A stretch of 64,000 nt of DNA from Tamarix chinensis. Its lineage: Eukaryota > Streptophyta > Magnoliopsida > Caryophyllales > Tamaricaceae. The DNA is taken from positions 108,244,688 through 108,308,687 of the forward strand of contig CM060175.1 in NCBI GenBank assembly GCA_030549775.1. Direction: 5' to 3'. Under the pieces are notes generated by a model. That model saw only the letters and a list, made by a program, of their open reading frames with translations, ran no database searches and was not told the origin of the DNA. Numbering within the stretch: the stretch's first letter is position 1; the number at the start of each line of letters is the position of its first letter. Below, in pieces: positions 12,301 to 24,793 of the stretch. The translations under genes and the position numbers were made by a program.

Positions 12301-15300
12301 TTTTTGTGAAAATATATAAAAATCATACCGTGATTACCACAACATATTATTTATTACATGCGATACAGTGATACTTCATAATGACGATACCACAATGCAA
12401 TTGCAATTTTATTGCCCAGCCTCGCTGTTATTTTAGTTTATATAATGTGTTTGTTCATGCATGTATACATACACTTAAAACAGGAAGAGTGAGAATATTA
12501 GGCATTCTTTTCTAGTACTGGCTAACCATACTTCAAAGAAGTTGAGTGGTATAGTTTTACGTTGAGTCTATTGTTCATGATTGGCATTTCTTTTATCTAG
12601 GCAATAAAACTGTAGTTGTGGTTACGGTATTGGGGTATCGCAAACGATATTTTATATATTGTGGTTGTTGCAGTGTCCCCCCCCAATATTGATCTAATAT
12701 AACATTGATAAATATGTAAAATTTTGATACAGTCGTGTGTCGACTGGCTCAAAATCTAATAAATATATAAATATTGCATATCGAGACCGATATTTAATTG
12801 TATGTTTCTATCACTTAAACTTGATTAGTGTAATATATAGATCTACTTAGGTTTCTTTCCCGATGTAAGTTAACTGTGGGTGGTGTCATAAATCGATAAT
12901 TGCCTTCTTTATGCTGTGCCTTGTGTATACAATTGTTCAACCCTTGAGCATTGTGCACCTTTTTTACTTTAGTTCATCTCACTGTTTTAACTCTTGAAGC
13001 AATTGAACAGATAACACATTTTACAAATGGGATTGGCCAGTCACGAAGTCTATGTCATCTCATTTCTTCAGGTACAGCAAGGGGATTCTGCTTTTAATTG
13101 ATGAATGTGATCTCGAGTGTGATTTCTTGTGCAATTTTTAAATGAATTCTTATTAATGCAGGTCATTCATCTTGCTTAGGGCCAATGAGGTGAGTTAGAC
13201 TTGGCTAATTGGTAGCAACTAACTAAATGAAATCTTCATTTGTATGTTCTGCCCAAAATAGGGTTGGGATTTGCCTTAAGGCCTTAATTTTTAATTTAGA
13301 AGTAGTTGACATGTCATGATGAATTAAACTGTTATTAACCAGACATGTTTAATTGCTAATAGTATTTTTGTACCGTTATTGAAACTAAAACTTTGAAACT
13401 ATTAAATGGTTCTTTTTTAGGGGAATCTAAAACCATGCTTATTACTCTCTTTGCAGAGATATTGGTAGACTTCAATCTGATTTGGCCAAGTGCAGTTTCG
13501 AGAAGCCATTTTCTTCAGATAGTGGTGGGGCATCCATTCCGGGTGATTTATCTAGATACATATCTCCATGCTTTTGTGACTTATACAAATTTAAATTTCT
13601 GCTTTTTTCCTTCCATCTTTTGAAGGGGGTGACCTGGTGGAGGCAGTTGTTCCACATATGGGCGAATCTGTTACTGATGGCACTTTGGCTAATTTCTTGA
13701 AGAGTTAGTTTCTGAGCTCTTCAGTCCTCTTCTTCTGCAGTTAATGTTACTTCAAATTTGTACTTAATCTTGTTGCATATTTTGCAGATGTTGGTGACAG
13801 AGTTGAGGCTGATGAGCCAATTGCTCAAGTTGAAACAGATAAAGTATGCACTCTTGACAATGTTCTTTATTTCTTCATGGTTAGAAAAAAGGGGCGGGGA
13901 TGATAATGTTATGTTTTGCCTCCCCTAACAGGTGACAATTGATATTGCGAGCCCTGAAACAGGATATATCCAAAAGGTAAGCTATTCTAGCATTATTAGC
14001 AATTAACTCCCTGTCTTGAATCACTTGAAGACGATTCTGAAGTCAATGGTGGATATTTGATAGTTTATAGCTAAAGAAGGGGATACAGTGGAACCTGGTA
14101 CCAAAGTTGCTATTATTTCTACAAGTGGTGAAGGGATAGACAAAACTGCTCCATCTGGGAAAGCTGCAACTGAAACATCCTCTTCTTCTGAGAAAAGGAG
14201 TGAGGCAGCAGCCCCTAAGGTTGAACCTACTCCTGTTGTTGAAAAGCCTAAACCTGCATCTACGGCTTCACCTCCACCTCCTCCCAAACACACTCCTTCA
14301 GAGCCTCAACTTCCTCCAAAGGAAAGGGAGAGACGTGTAAGTACATGTTTCCGTAAACTGGGTGTTGGAGAGTTATCTGTTTACTGCATCTGAGACAGGA
14401 AAAGTATTTTGATTAAATCTGAACCAATGCTTTTGACAGATTCCAATGACAAGGCTTAGGAAACGTGTTGCAACACGGTTGAAAGATTCCCAGAACACTT
14501 TTGCTCTGCTCACAACCTTCAATGAAATTGATATGTAAGTAGATTATTATAGTTTTTGCTGCAGTTCCTCAACTTATGCACATGTTCAGGCTAAGCATTT
14601 CTAGTATAAGATTGTTCTGTGAATGCTTAAAGTTTCTTTGATCCACTAGATACTCATTATTATGTTTTGTGGCTGAGAATGATGCTGAACTGACCATGTT
14701 CAGAATTGCAGTAGCCTTGAATTCAGCTGAGGCTAATTAATTTACCCCCCACCCCCTTTTTTTTTTTTTTTTTTTAAATTTAGCCAGCATGGAAATTTGA
14801 AGGCTGTGAGCAAATTGTGTGAAATTTTTTCCATAATGTTTACTCCTGCAGGTTCAAGTTTGTTGTCAAAGAAGAGTTTTGATTGTACAAATGGGGTTAA
14901 GATTGTAGACCTGCGGGGGGTAGTTGATCATATATTTTGCATGCTGCATTTTTAGCTCACATAATTATCTCAAGGCATTTTTAATGTGTAGCTCCCATTT
15001 CATAGACGTGTTGATGGAATTATGTGCCTCATATTCTGTAGGACTAATTTGATGAAGCTTCGCTCTGATTACAAAGATGCATTTGTTCAGAAGCATGGTG
15101 TGAAACTGGGGTTTATGTCTGGATTTGTTAAGGTGGAGATTATATCCATTGCTATTGAAAGCTTTTCAAACTTGATAAAGAAGATTCATATGCGTCTGTC
15201 AGTCTAGGTGTTTATATTTCTGATGGTTATTTTTGATTGGTAATTATTCTGTATTTTTCAGGCTGCCATTACTGCACTTCAGGATCAGCCTGTAGTCAAT

Positions 15301-17186
15301 GCTGTAATTGATGGTGATGATATTATTTACAGAGATTATGTTGATATCAGTATAGCTGTTGGTACTCCCAAGGTTTGTTATGATTATCAAACTTTCTGAT
15401 CTTTACAGCTACTGCCTTGTTCAAACTTGCAAGTAGTTGGAACTAGTTGCTGTGCATGCCTCTTTGTTCCGGGAAAACCCTGTTTGTATGGGTTCTGGGA
15501 AAACCCTGTTTGTATGGGTTCCGGGAATTAAGGATGGCAATGGGTCGGGTCCAGCCAGACCCAAAGTTGGGCCCATTTATATTACCGAGATCTAGACCTA
15601 TCGGGTCTTAAAAGTTCAGACTCAGACCCAGATCCACTGGATCTAGCGGGTAAACAGGTCCTAAATGGGTCCGGCTATTTAAAAAAAAAAATAATCTATG
15701 TAAATACAAATACATTTATGTTTTATATAACTTAATATGTATTTTTTGTTAAAAAAATCCTTCAAGTGAAAAAATAAATATATTCAAATAGTTACGTTGA
15801 CTTTTCAAATGGTGTTTTAATGCTTTTAGAATACAATATTGTATATATTGCTTATGAAGTAAATATATAAAAATAAAATTAAAAATAAAAGAATAAGGAG
15901 CTCAGATAAGATTTTGACAATAATGACAAATATAATATTAGTATGTATTTATAGACACACACACACACACATATACTAAACGGGTCTGGTGGGTCGGGTC
16001 TGGATTTAGAATTACTGGACTCAGACTTAGATTCAGACCCGTTAAGATATATATGGACCCAGACCCATCGGCTCCAAAAATCATGAACCCATACCGCTAA
16101 AAATAAGATGGGTGTAGTGGGTCAGGGTCGGGTCCGAGACCCATTGCCATCCCTACTAGGAATAGTTGGGACTTGGGACTTCCATTGCATGATGGTGTTT
16201 CTAGCCTATTAGACCATCTGTAGAAAGGGGGGGGGGGGAATTGGAGCTTATAGTTTCTATTAGAAGTTGTTATAATAGAAAGTTGTCTTCTGTCTTCCTC
16301 TGAAAGGTTCATGATTTCATAGGGTCTAGTTGTTCCTGTTGTCCGAGGTGCGGAGAAGATGAATTTTGCTGAGATAGAGAGGGAGATCAACACCCTTGCA
16401 AAGAAAGCAAGTGATGGATCCATTTCAATTGATGAAATGGCTGGTGGTACATTCACTATATCAAATGGCGGTGTTTACGGGAGTCTTTTAAGTACTCCTA
16501 TTATCAACCCTCCACAGGTAAAAAGTATTCTGATTGAGCAGATTTTCTTGTTTGGTTGATTTACGGTAATTTGCTGCTTTTGTGGGTTGGTGGGCTTCGG
16601 CTTTTGGACAGAAATCATCTAGCTAACCATTTAAGTAGCCTTAGCCTATTTAAGGGATTTTTTCTTGCTTGATCTTTTCTGAAATATTGTCTGAGAACTG
16701 GTGTTTTACACGATATTTGGGACACATTTTACCACAACCTCAATATCCCATATGAGCGGGCTTTGTTTCACCACCTGACATCCCTCTTCCCGAAAGGATC
16801 AATAGTAGGGGAAAAAAAGAAAAGAAAAAATGAAGCATGTGGCCTGTAGTTTATTTAGCATATAAAGTTACATTCACCTAGCCATTCCTGGGGTTTGACA
16901 ATGTGGAGCCTTTGACATTGCTTGATCCTTATAAATTGTATATCCCAAGTAAAGGGCGTCCTCACCTTCAATTTTTATTTTTTTTGCTTTTCAGTCGGCA
17001 ATCCTAGGAATGCACTCGATAGTGAGCAGACCTATGGTGGTAGGCGGAAACATTTTGCCCAGGCCGATGATGTATGTTGCCCTGACATACGATCACAGGC
17101 TCATTGATGGGAGAGAGGCTGTTCTCTTCTTGCGGCGCGTCAAAGATATAGTGGAAGATCCCCGCAGGCTGCTCCTCGATGTATGA
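6396..17186 (+). CDS. DLST: Dihydrolipoyllysine succinyltransferase, E2 of 2-oxoglutarate dehydrogenase (14 coding exons)
   Basis: E2 moves the succinyl group from the lipoyl arm to CoA in the mitochondrial 2-oxoglutarate dehydrogenase complex of the TCA cycle. I placed exons at 6396-6446, 6604-6675, 13011-13071, 13162-13189, 13457-13542, 13626-13703, 13788-13843, 13932-13976, 14064-14336, 14440-14534, 15042-15132, 15262-15372, 16323-16517 and 16995-17186. All have GT-AG borders and phases agree, giving 1434 nt (477 residues), close to other plant DLSTs. The N terminus ([17 protein letters not shown]) is Arg-rich like a matrix presequence. The lipoyl domain (about residues 87-165) has the modified lysine in VETDKVTID, split exactly by an intron. 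A Pro/Ala/Ser-rich linker follows (about 175-245), with no clear E3-binding domain, as in other DLSTs. The catalytic domain ends with the [10 protein letters not shown] active-site motif. Exons 3-5 are less conserved and were placed by phase. Intron 2 (6676-13010) is swollen by repeats. Confidence 0.95.
7671..7995 (+). repeat. CGATAT-rich dispersed repeat, copy A
   Basis: It starts near CCATACAATTAAATATCGG, continues with many GATATTTACCGATATTTGCC-like units and GGGTCAGCCGATACGCG, and ends near CGCAATTTTATTGC. Two diverged copies lie in the same intron, one inverted. No terminal repeats or target duplications were found, so its class is unknown. Confidence 0.6.
8310..9227. mobile_element. Non-autonomous hAT-type element 1
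   Basis: Inverted ends read CAGTGTTTGAAA on the left and TTTCAAACACTG on the right. The flanks are GTATCTAC (8302-8309) and GTATATAC (9228-9235), an 8-bp target duplication with one mismatch, as expected for hAT elements. Both ends carry GC-rich inner repeats of the type TTAGGCGCACCTAGG. The body has no transposase. Confidence 0.8.
10101..10701. mobile_element. Non-autonomous hAT-type element 2
   Basis: The ends are CGGTGTTTGTAAAGG and CCTTTTCAAACACTG, the same family as the element at 8310-9227. It is flanked by a perfect 8-bp direct repeat CTTTTCAC (10093-10100 and 10702-10709). Inner terminal sequence again contains GGTGCGCTTTAGG-like units. It has no coding capacity. Confidence 0.8.
12011..12415 (+). 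repeat. CGATAT-rich dispersed repeat, copy B
   Basis: It shares TCGATTTTTGGGTCAGCC and the GCAATTTTATTGCC end with copy A at 7671-7995 in the same orientation, but is more diverged. Confidence 0.5.
12601..12804 (-). repeat. CGATAT-rich dispersed repeat, copy C, inverted
   Basis: Its right end, ATATCGAGACCGATATTTAA followed by TTGTATG, is the reverse complement of the start of copy A. Its left end GCAATAAAAC mirrors the end of copy A. It is shorter and decayed. Confidence 0.55.
15470..15525 (+). repeat. Short direct duplication, about 28-bp unit
   Basis: Two adjacent copies of a unit beginning GGGAAAACCCTGTTTGTATG lie in intron 12 of the E2 gene, directly next to the hAT-type insertion at 15529. 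Confidence 0.7.
15529..16155. mobile_element. MITE with GGATGGCAATGGGTCGGGTC ends (hAT-type)
   Basis: The left end TAAGGATGGCAATGGG and the right end CCCATTGCCATCCCTA are inverted repeats, and the GC-rich sub-terminal parts also pair. Flanks CCGGGAAT (15521-15528) and CTAGGAAT (16156-16163) match in 6 of 8 positions, consistent with a decayed 8-bp hAT duplication. The interior is AT-rich with a short AC microsatellite. It lies in intron 12 of the E2 gene and leaves the splice sites intact. Confidence 0.75.
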
Positions 17187-18095
17187 AGGCAGCTGCTTTC
17201 GTAATGTTATTCTAATATTTGGTATATGTGCGGCTGGGAGGCTGATTCTCCTCGAAACGAGTGGCCCTCAAATTTGATTTAAGCTGAATAAGGCAGATGG
17301 AAGCGTTTTTTAGGGGGCCTTCATTTGTTGTTTTGCCCCTTGAGCAGTATTTGCTGTTGCGGCCAGATTGAGTTTTGGAAATGGGAAACTTGTCAGGGTA
17401 CATATTTCTTCTGGGACGACATTTGCAACATGACTATTTGACAAAAAATAAAAATAAAAAAAATAAAAAATAGTTTGATAAATTAAGCAGGTGTATACGC
17501 CATCTGTGTGAGAATCATAATTTGTATTATTCATCTCGGTTTTGCCCCATTTGGATAAATTAAGCAGAAAAAAAGTGAATGTTTTCTACCCCGGTCTCCT
17601 TGTGAAGTCCGGATTTCCAATTTCGGTTCGTGCGTAACCTATGTTCACTGAACGGTCGTAGATGGACCCATGGTTTGCTTCGTTAGAGATCTGTTTAATT
17701 CTGGAGCGGGGCATACCAGTGTGTCGTGTTGTTTTTCTCATTTGGTCCACTCGTTTGATTCTCGGAGGCGCTTTTCCCAGAGTCCCCTTTCTTGTTTGAT
17801 CTTTACTTCAATCCCGGAATAGATTCGATGACTGCTAGCAAGGTAAAAAGCTTTTCGGGATGGTGGTCATTGCCGAACCTGCAAGCCGGGTTATGCCATG
17901 TTGCTTGCTGTCGCCACTGCCAAGTATATACCTTGATCAGATTAAAGGGTTTGCCGTATCCCAAAAATAGTTATTAATATGATACCTTATGCAAGATTAG
18001 ACCTATTGATCCCTCTTATCTTAGCTCACCGCTAAAACCCTTGATCAAACACTCAAGAGGAGCTTGCAATCAGAACTGTTGAATAAGAGGCGAAA
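17187..18095 (+). other. 3' part of E2 gene and upstream region of the BAP31-like gene
   Basis: The E2 3' UTR probably fills the first few hundred bases. A non-coding leader exon for the downstream gene is possible near 17790-17840, where a GGTAAAAAG donor-like site occurs, but nothing fixes it. No other gene is seen. Confidence 0.4.
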
Positions 18096-18431
18096 ATGAT
18101 AATTCTACTGCTGTATCCCCTAATTTTTGCCGAAATGGCTCTTGTTTTGACCCTGTCATTCAAGACTCCCATCAGGGTATTTCTCGTCAAAGGTTTAGAC
18201 CATCTAAAGTATGGTAGGGGTATAGTGGTGGCAAATACTTTAGCAGGGACATTAGTTGTGGTCTTCGTCTCGAGCTTATATGGTCTGACTGAGGTCCGAA
18301 AACTGGCATCGCAGGGAGGTGGTCTTAATCAAACTGACGAGGTTCTCATGGCCTACCAACTTCTAGAAGTGTCTCTTCTAGGTAAAAGTTATCCATCCAG
18401 GCTCAAATTTGAAGCTCTATTTATTTTATGG

Positions 18432-18464
<33 letters not shown>

Positions 18465-18830
18465 TTATAATATTGATTAAAAAATAAATAAATCTGAACT
18501 GATGTAGTCAGAACCATCTTAGCATAGACGAACAGCTCGAAACATCATTTCCTTGATCATGAACCAATGCCCTATTGTCCTCAAGTCCAACATAATAATA
18601 GTAAGCTTTATCGATCATGCTTAATATGGTGTTGATGGTGCATTGTAGGGTTCTCTCTCTTCCTTGGGCTTATCATTGACAGGCTACATTACTACATAAG
18701 AGACATTCAGAACTTGAGGAAAAAGTTGGATTCCCAGCACCACCTGAATGCAATAAGAAGCGAACACAAAGAATCCCAAGCCTTCGGTGACAAAACAACA
18801 CCAACTCATGAGACAACGGGCAACGATTAG
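18096..18830 (+). CDS. BAP31-like ER membrane protein (two exons)
   Basis: The exons are 18096-18381 and 18649-18830, joined in phase (468 nt, 155 residues) by a GT-AG intron. The protein opens with a hydrophobic segment (MIILLLYPLIFAEMALVLTL) and continues with SFKTPIRVFL, as in the N-terminal membrane domain of plant BAP31/Bap29 proteins. A second hydrophobic segment lies at about residues 45-61, and a third (GFSLFLGLIIDRLHYYIRD, about 96-114) carries the well conserved IDRLHYYIR stretch. A short charged coiled-coil tail follows. The family acts in the ER membrane in export and quality control of membrane proteins; the role of this gene is inferred only from similarity. The tail lacks a clear C-terminal KKxx signal. 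It converges on the WRKY locus. Confidence 0.85.
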
Positions 18831-19345
18831 GCGATAGCACCTAAAAATATCTTTAAGCATATCTAATTAGGCTGTTGTCTAGTAATATAGATTGTGCTTG
18901 GTTAAGAGGTTATGATGAACGAATATGTACAAGTTACGTACGTATGTCGCTAGCCAATAAAAAATAAAAAAACAAACACAAGAACGAAAACCTTGTGCAT
19001 CTGTAAGCATTTATATATAGTACTTATAAATCTTATTGAATGCTTCTTACATTAATGATTGGCGAACCTTTTGACCTTCATTACTCTATAGCCAGCATCA
19101 TCGCTCCCCTCAAACATTCCGAGTCTGAAACCGAAATCGCATACATTTTAAGGTTGGTTATTTTACATATGTTTATTTTGATCTTATACAAACAAAAAAA
19201 TTTAATGGACCTAGGGCCAGTCATGACCAAAACCTTACTTTTATGTATATAGTACTCTTCAAATCGTAAACAGAGACAAGGGCTGAAATCACATAGGAGA
19301 AAAAAAAACAAGAGAATTGAGTTCATATGTGTACGTGTATGTTTG
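18831..19345. other. Intergenic space between convergent genes
   Basis: AT-rich DNA separates the BAP31-like stop from the ancestral WRKY stop. It should contain both 3' UTRs. No further feature is recognised. Confidence 0.4.
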
Positions 19346-20580
19346 CTAGCAGCTAGCGGCATGAGTGCCATCATCAGTATCACCACCACCACCTTCATTA
19401 TTATGGTAGTCCTTATTTCCAGATTCAGAGGAGATAGCTGCGGTAAGGCTCGGATCCGCAGCAATGACAGCCTTCACCAACTTATAAAATCAGACATCGC
19501 CAGATTCTTGATCGCTTCCACCCCCATTTTTTGTCCGATCCCACCAACCCCAGCAGCAACATATGCATTCATATGACCCGAATACTGTTGTAACGCAAAT
19601 CCCCCGCTAGCCATAGGATTAGGCATTCCAAATTGCGTCGCCCCCAAATTAGTGCCGACCCCTCCTTGTTGCAGTTGTTGTCCATATAGTAGTGCGCCGC
19701 TGCTTGACTGTGAAGGGAGGCTGATAGTATTTGGTGGAGGATATTTGTTAGTAGTAAAATCTGCTATAACGGTGTATGGGTCGGATGTTGAGATTGTTGC
19801 TACAGCCGTTAATCCATGTAGCGATATTTGAGAGAAGTTGTTCTGGTAGTTAATCATCGATCCATCCGCACTTTGCTGCATCAGCCCTGCAAACGACGAT
19901 GTAGCAGCGGATAATGTTGTTGATGTCGCTTCCGTTGCTTGTGGTGGAAGCGTATGGTTGTGTACGCCTTGGTAAGTCGTTACTATGACAGCTATGTCTT
20001 CCGAGCATCTTTGTACCTGTTACAAATTGATTGGAGTACCTCCTTAGTCTTTGTTATAACCAACCGAGCTCCTAAAACTATAAATGAGATAAGCTATCAA
20101 GGACGAAGTCAGGATATAAAGTTTATGGGATTCCAATAGATAATAAACATATATCTAAATATAAACTAATAATAATAATAATAATAATGATAATAATAAG
20201 CTCTCCTTACTTTGTCTTATTGATTTGGATGGAAATCTAAATTTTTTTTTGTCAGACCTGGATCAAGTTCTAGAGAATTTAAATCCACCTAATTGCGTTG
20301 TGTAGCTTGAACTTAATGAAGATACGAAGAAACTTGTTCATAAATTGTAGTAGGAACTCGATTATAATTGTTTCCATTAGGCCGTTCTTTATTTTTAGGC
20401 TGCTTTTTAAGATATTTCCACATGTTAATTTGACAAAATAAAATTTGTAATTATCAATACAAACTATTTCAGAAATACTTATAGCCAAACTATTTCCAAA
20501 TTAAATAAAAATACTAATTCACATATTCACATATTTCCAAATTATCAATACAAACTATTTCCAAATTAAATAAAAATAAA

Positions 20581-21140
20581 AATTTCCAAATTCACATATT
20601 CACAATAAAATCAGAAATAAAAATACAAACTATTTCAATTAACAAAAATACTCAACTAAATCAAATTAAATAATAATGAACTAATTCCTATAGCCAAATT
20701 AATTCATATCATACTAATTCGAAATTAACATAACCTAATTAAATAATATACAATAATCAACTAATTCATGAAAATTAACATATCCTATGCCAAAAATATC
20801 ATCCACCCTAATTTAAGATTATTTTACAATTGACATAAAAATAACAAGAAATTTCCAAATTCACATATTCACAATAAAATCAAAAATAAAAATACAAACT
20901 ATTTCAATTAACAAAAATACTCAAACTCAACTAAATCAAAATTACACAATAATGAACTAATTCTTATAGCTAAACTAATTCATAGAATTTCATACCATAG
21001 TAATTCGAAATTAACATAACCTAATTCAAAAATATATAATAATCAACTAATTAACATACAAACCATACCAAATTCACATATTCACAATAAAATCAGAAAT
21101 AAAAATACAAATTAATTCAATTAACAAGAAATAAATTAGA
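20581..21140. repeat. Tandem repeat, about 267-bp period
   Basis: The block that starts TTCCAAATTCACATATTCAC recurs near 20583, 20850 and (truncated) 21069 with shared downstream text (CTAATTCGAAATTAACATAA). This is about 2.3 copies of an AT-rich unit. Confidence 0.7.
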
Positions 21141-21750
21141 TTTCATCTTAAAAAAATGTAAGGAGAAAAACACAAATAATGCGAAAAATAAAAGAACACA
21201 CAATTTTACGTAGTTCACCCAATGTGGGTTACGTCCACGGATGGCGACGAGCAAGGATAATTTTACTATGTAGAGAAAGAATACAAGAAATCCTTAATTG
21301 AATAGAGGATTGTAGAGATCTATCACTCTCAATTATTCTAACTCTCAAAGAGAATAGTAAAGTGTGTGTAGAACTATGATGGATATTGTGAGTCATATTT
21401 TGAGAAAGGGCCAGAGACTACATATATATAGTCTTCAAAAGAAAACCCTAAAAAACTGCTAATTGATGGAGATTAAAAACTGTAACTCTCCATTGATGGC
21501 AGTTAATACTACCAACTAATTTAGTAGTAAATTCTTCGGTTACTTTAGCTTCATATTTAAGTCTTCCATAACCTCGGGTTTTAAACTCTTCATTGATGGT
21601 AGTAAATACTACTAATTAAAACTCTTCGGTTACTTTAACTTCACATTAAAGACTTTCATAACTGTTAGATTTGAGGCACAAACTCAACAATCTCCACCTT
21701 GGCTCAAATCCACAATACTCATCGTCGTCATAAACCTCGAAAGGTAATCA

Positions 21751-24300
21751 TGTAGCACCCCCAAATTTACTACTGAAAAATTTCGTTTAATTTAAAAGAG
21801 TTTAGCGGAAACGAACAGATAAAACTGTAAATTCAGGGGCATTACCGCCATACTTAGTACCAGATCGGTTCACTCCTACCAACCTGATACTAAGTGCTAA
21901 GGCTAAACAAGATTGATCGTCAAGTACAAATCGTTAATGAAACACTGGTCATTAGCAAACACAAGTTATACAGAATCAGATTGCGAAAATCAAAAGCTAC
22001 AATCCGAAAGTACAGTTATAAAGTACCAAATGTTAGAGGACGTAATACAGCAAAATAAAACGAATTATGATAATACAGGGAAAAAAAATGGAGGATGAAA
22101 TCCCGCCACGTCACTCTCGACCCCCAAGCTAGGTCCAGGCTCAACTCTCAACCCTGCCCGATGCCTCATAAGCATCGTAGGCATCGAAGACATCGCCCCT
22201 ACCTACACAAACTCAGATGGGACTTCTGCTCGTGAGAATGAGCAGCACCCATGAAATGGGTGATCAGTACGCTACGTACTGAGTAAGGTAACAGACGCAC
22301 TAAGGCTAACATACACAGAGATACATTACATATAGCAAACATGGCATAATTACGTAGATAGCATGCAATAACACAGATAAACAATACCGGTTATGAACCA
22401 GATAACGTTTTCATTAGATCTCTGATAATTATAATTGATTCACATCATAGTCTTTATCAATCTATGTGAGTGTGGGAACCCCACTATTATAGCCGGTGGA
22501 ACTGTCACGAGGGTCATACCCTGCCACTATTTTAGCCAGTGGACCTATCACGAGTGTAACATACCCTGCCACTATTATTTGCCGGTGGACCAGTCTGGCC
22601 CCGACTCACAAGGTGTTCCACTGTAAATATTCGTATCTTTCCCATGTCTTATCATTATTATGATTGGTTTGCTGAGCACGGAATCCCCCACTATTATAGC
22701 CGGTGGAACGGTCACGAGGTAACATACCTTGCCACTATTATTCGCCGGTGGACCGGTCTGGGTCCGGCTCAACATCTTTCTCTGTAAGTGATTAGTGTCT
22801 TAACGTATCTTATTCGAAAGTTCGAAAGAATATCACCCTTGACATGCATATCTAACTATACCCACACTTATCCTCCCAGGAGGGCCTGCCCCATATCTTG
22901 AGACTTCTGCACCTCGTACCTTGCCTCAACATCCTTCCCATAACCCACTTTCTCACATCGGGAACCCAACTTCTAAGTGTGTGGGTCAGGGCCCACCACC
23001 TTATACCCCAAGGTCTACCCACCACCTTACCTTAGGGTTTTCACCAGAAACCCTAATCTGGGCCTATGTGGCCCTTCCTTCTCTACCTCCCACAACCCAC
23101 ACTATTATAACGCCCCACGTGTCATGACCCTCAGACTCAACTCCCCCCTCATACCTCGCTCCTCCTTGTTTATTTTTATTATTTTCTTTTTCTTTTTTTT
23201 CCACCTCCTCAAATTAAGGTTTCCTCCCCAAACCCTAGCCAGTCCCTAGGTACCCTTATATTATCCTATGTACTATTTTTCACCTCGAGCCTCTAGACTC
23301 CCACCCAGACCTTTCATTGCCTTCCCCACGTCCCAAAGTAACTTTCCATTTGTAAGGTTCGCCCCCATGCGGACCTTAACCTCCCCATGCAAACCCCTTG
23401 ATCTCCACCATGCCAAACCCTATTATTTCCATGCAAACCCTAGTTCTCCCATGTAACCTTAGTTTCTCCCACTCTTCCATTTTATTTAATTCCCCTTTTT
23501 CTCATCCATTTATGGATCACAGATTACCTTAGGTCATCCTTACCTACGTTAGCCAACTTACTTCTCCTTGGTTATCTTAATTTCTCATTTTTCTCTTTCA
23601 TGCCCCCATTCCACAACACCTCATCAAATAACCTAGCATGCATGTCCTAAGGGTCACATCACATCACATCATATTTGTAGCATATCCATATTAACACATA
23701 CCGGACAAGGGCACGAGAATATACCTCGGTTCCAAGTTGCGCTATACAATAAAAACAGATAACATATAGAACACAACATATAAATCATACAAGGCATCCA
23801 AAGAAAGTAAAACACGCAACACACAGGCGGCCTTAGTTACATCCTTACCTAAATTGGCGTCGGGCTTAGAGCACGCTCCTACGCCTCCTGGAGGTTTTGA
23901 CCCGGTTCACCTATAAGAGGGAAATACTAAGGGTTAATCTCCCTCTACCGGAATTACCATAATTTTCCTATCGTACCCCTATCATGGCCTAATATTAAGG
24001 CTAATATTAATAGTAGTAGTTTATAATTAAAAGATAGGGTTATTATTATTCCCAAGATAGTTAAATGAATCACCACTATTCAAAGAAAGTCTTAGTAAAA
24101 TCCATAGTATTAAAGTAAGGGTTTCAATATTACTACTAATAATATTATTAATAATACTAATAATAAGAATAAGAATACTACTAATAATAATAAGAATGGT
24201 TATAATGATAATAATGATGATAATAATAATTGAAATCGTAGTAGTATCAATAATAATAATATTAATGATAATAATAATAACAACAACAACCATAATCATG

Positions 24301-24359
<59 letters not shown>

Positions 24360-24448
24360 AATAATAATGCAAATAGCAATAAGAATACTAAAAATAATAA
24401 TAACAGAGATAATAACAATGATAATAACAGTTAGAATAATAGACATAC

Positions 24449-24520
<72 letters not shown>

Positions 24521-24587
24521 TGATGATGATAGTGATAACGATAGTAATAATAATAATAATAATAACAATAATGATAACAATAATGAT

Positions 24588-24629
<42 letters not shown>

Positions 24630-24752
24630 AATAATAATAATAATAGTGGCAATACTAATCATAATAAGAATACTAAAAGTAATAATATTAAATAATAATG
24701 ATAATAAGGATAATAATGATGGTAATAATAGTTAAAGTAATAAATATAGTAA

Positions 24753-24793
<41 letters not shown>

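Larger units (their letters stand above)
6676..13010 (+). other. Intron 2 of the E2 gene, 6.3 kb, repeat-filled
   Basis: The donor is GTAACA after 6675 and the acceptor is before 13011 (TTGAACAG). Apart from the hAT-type and CGATAT-rich elements listed separately it holds a short TATG microsatellite (about 6780-6825), an unassigned stretch at 7080-7640 that includes a 100-codon frame without recognisable similarity, and unassigned DNA at 9240-10090 and 10710-12000. The open frames here look like chance. Confidence 0.75.

Noticed and set aside
14021..14293. Minus-strand 90-codon frame
   Set aside because: Antisense shadow of the Pro/Ser-rich linker exon of the E2 gene.
19081..19464. Minus-strand 127-codon frame
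   Set aside because: Overlaps the displaced WRKY C-terminal tail and 3' region in the wrong frame; no similarity of its own.
24027..24735. Long frames of poly-Ile, poly-Thr and poly-Leu on both strands
   Set aside because: They are produced by AAT/AAC trinucleotide repeats, which lack stops; no protein is implied.
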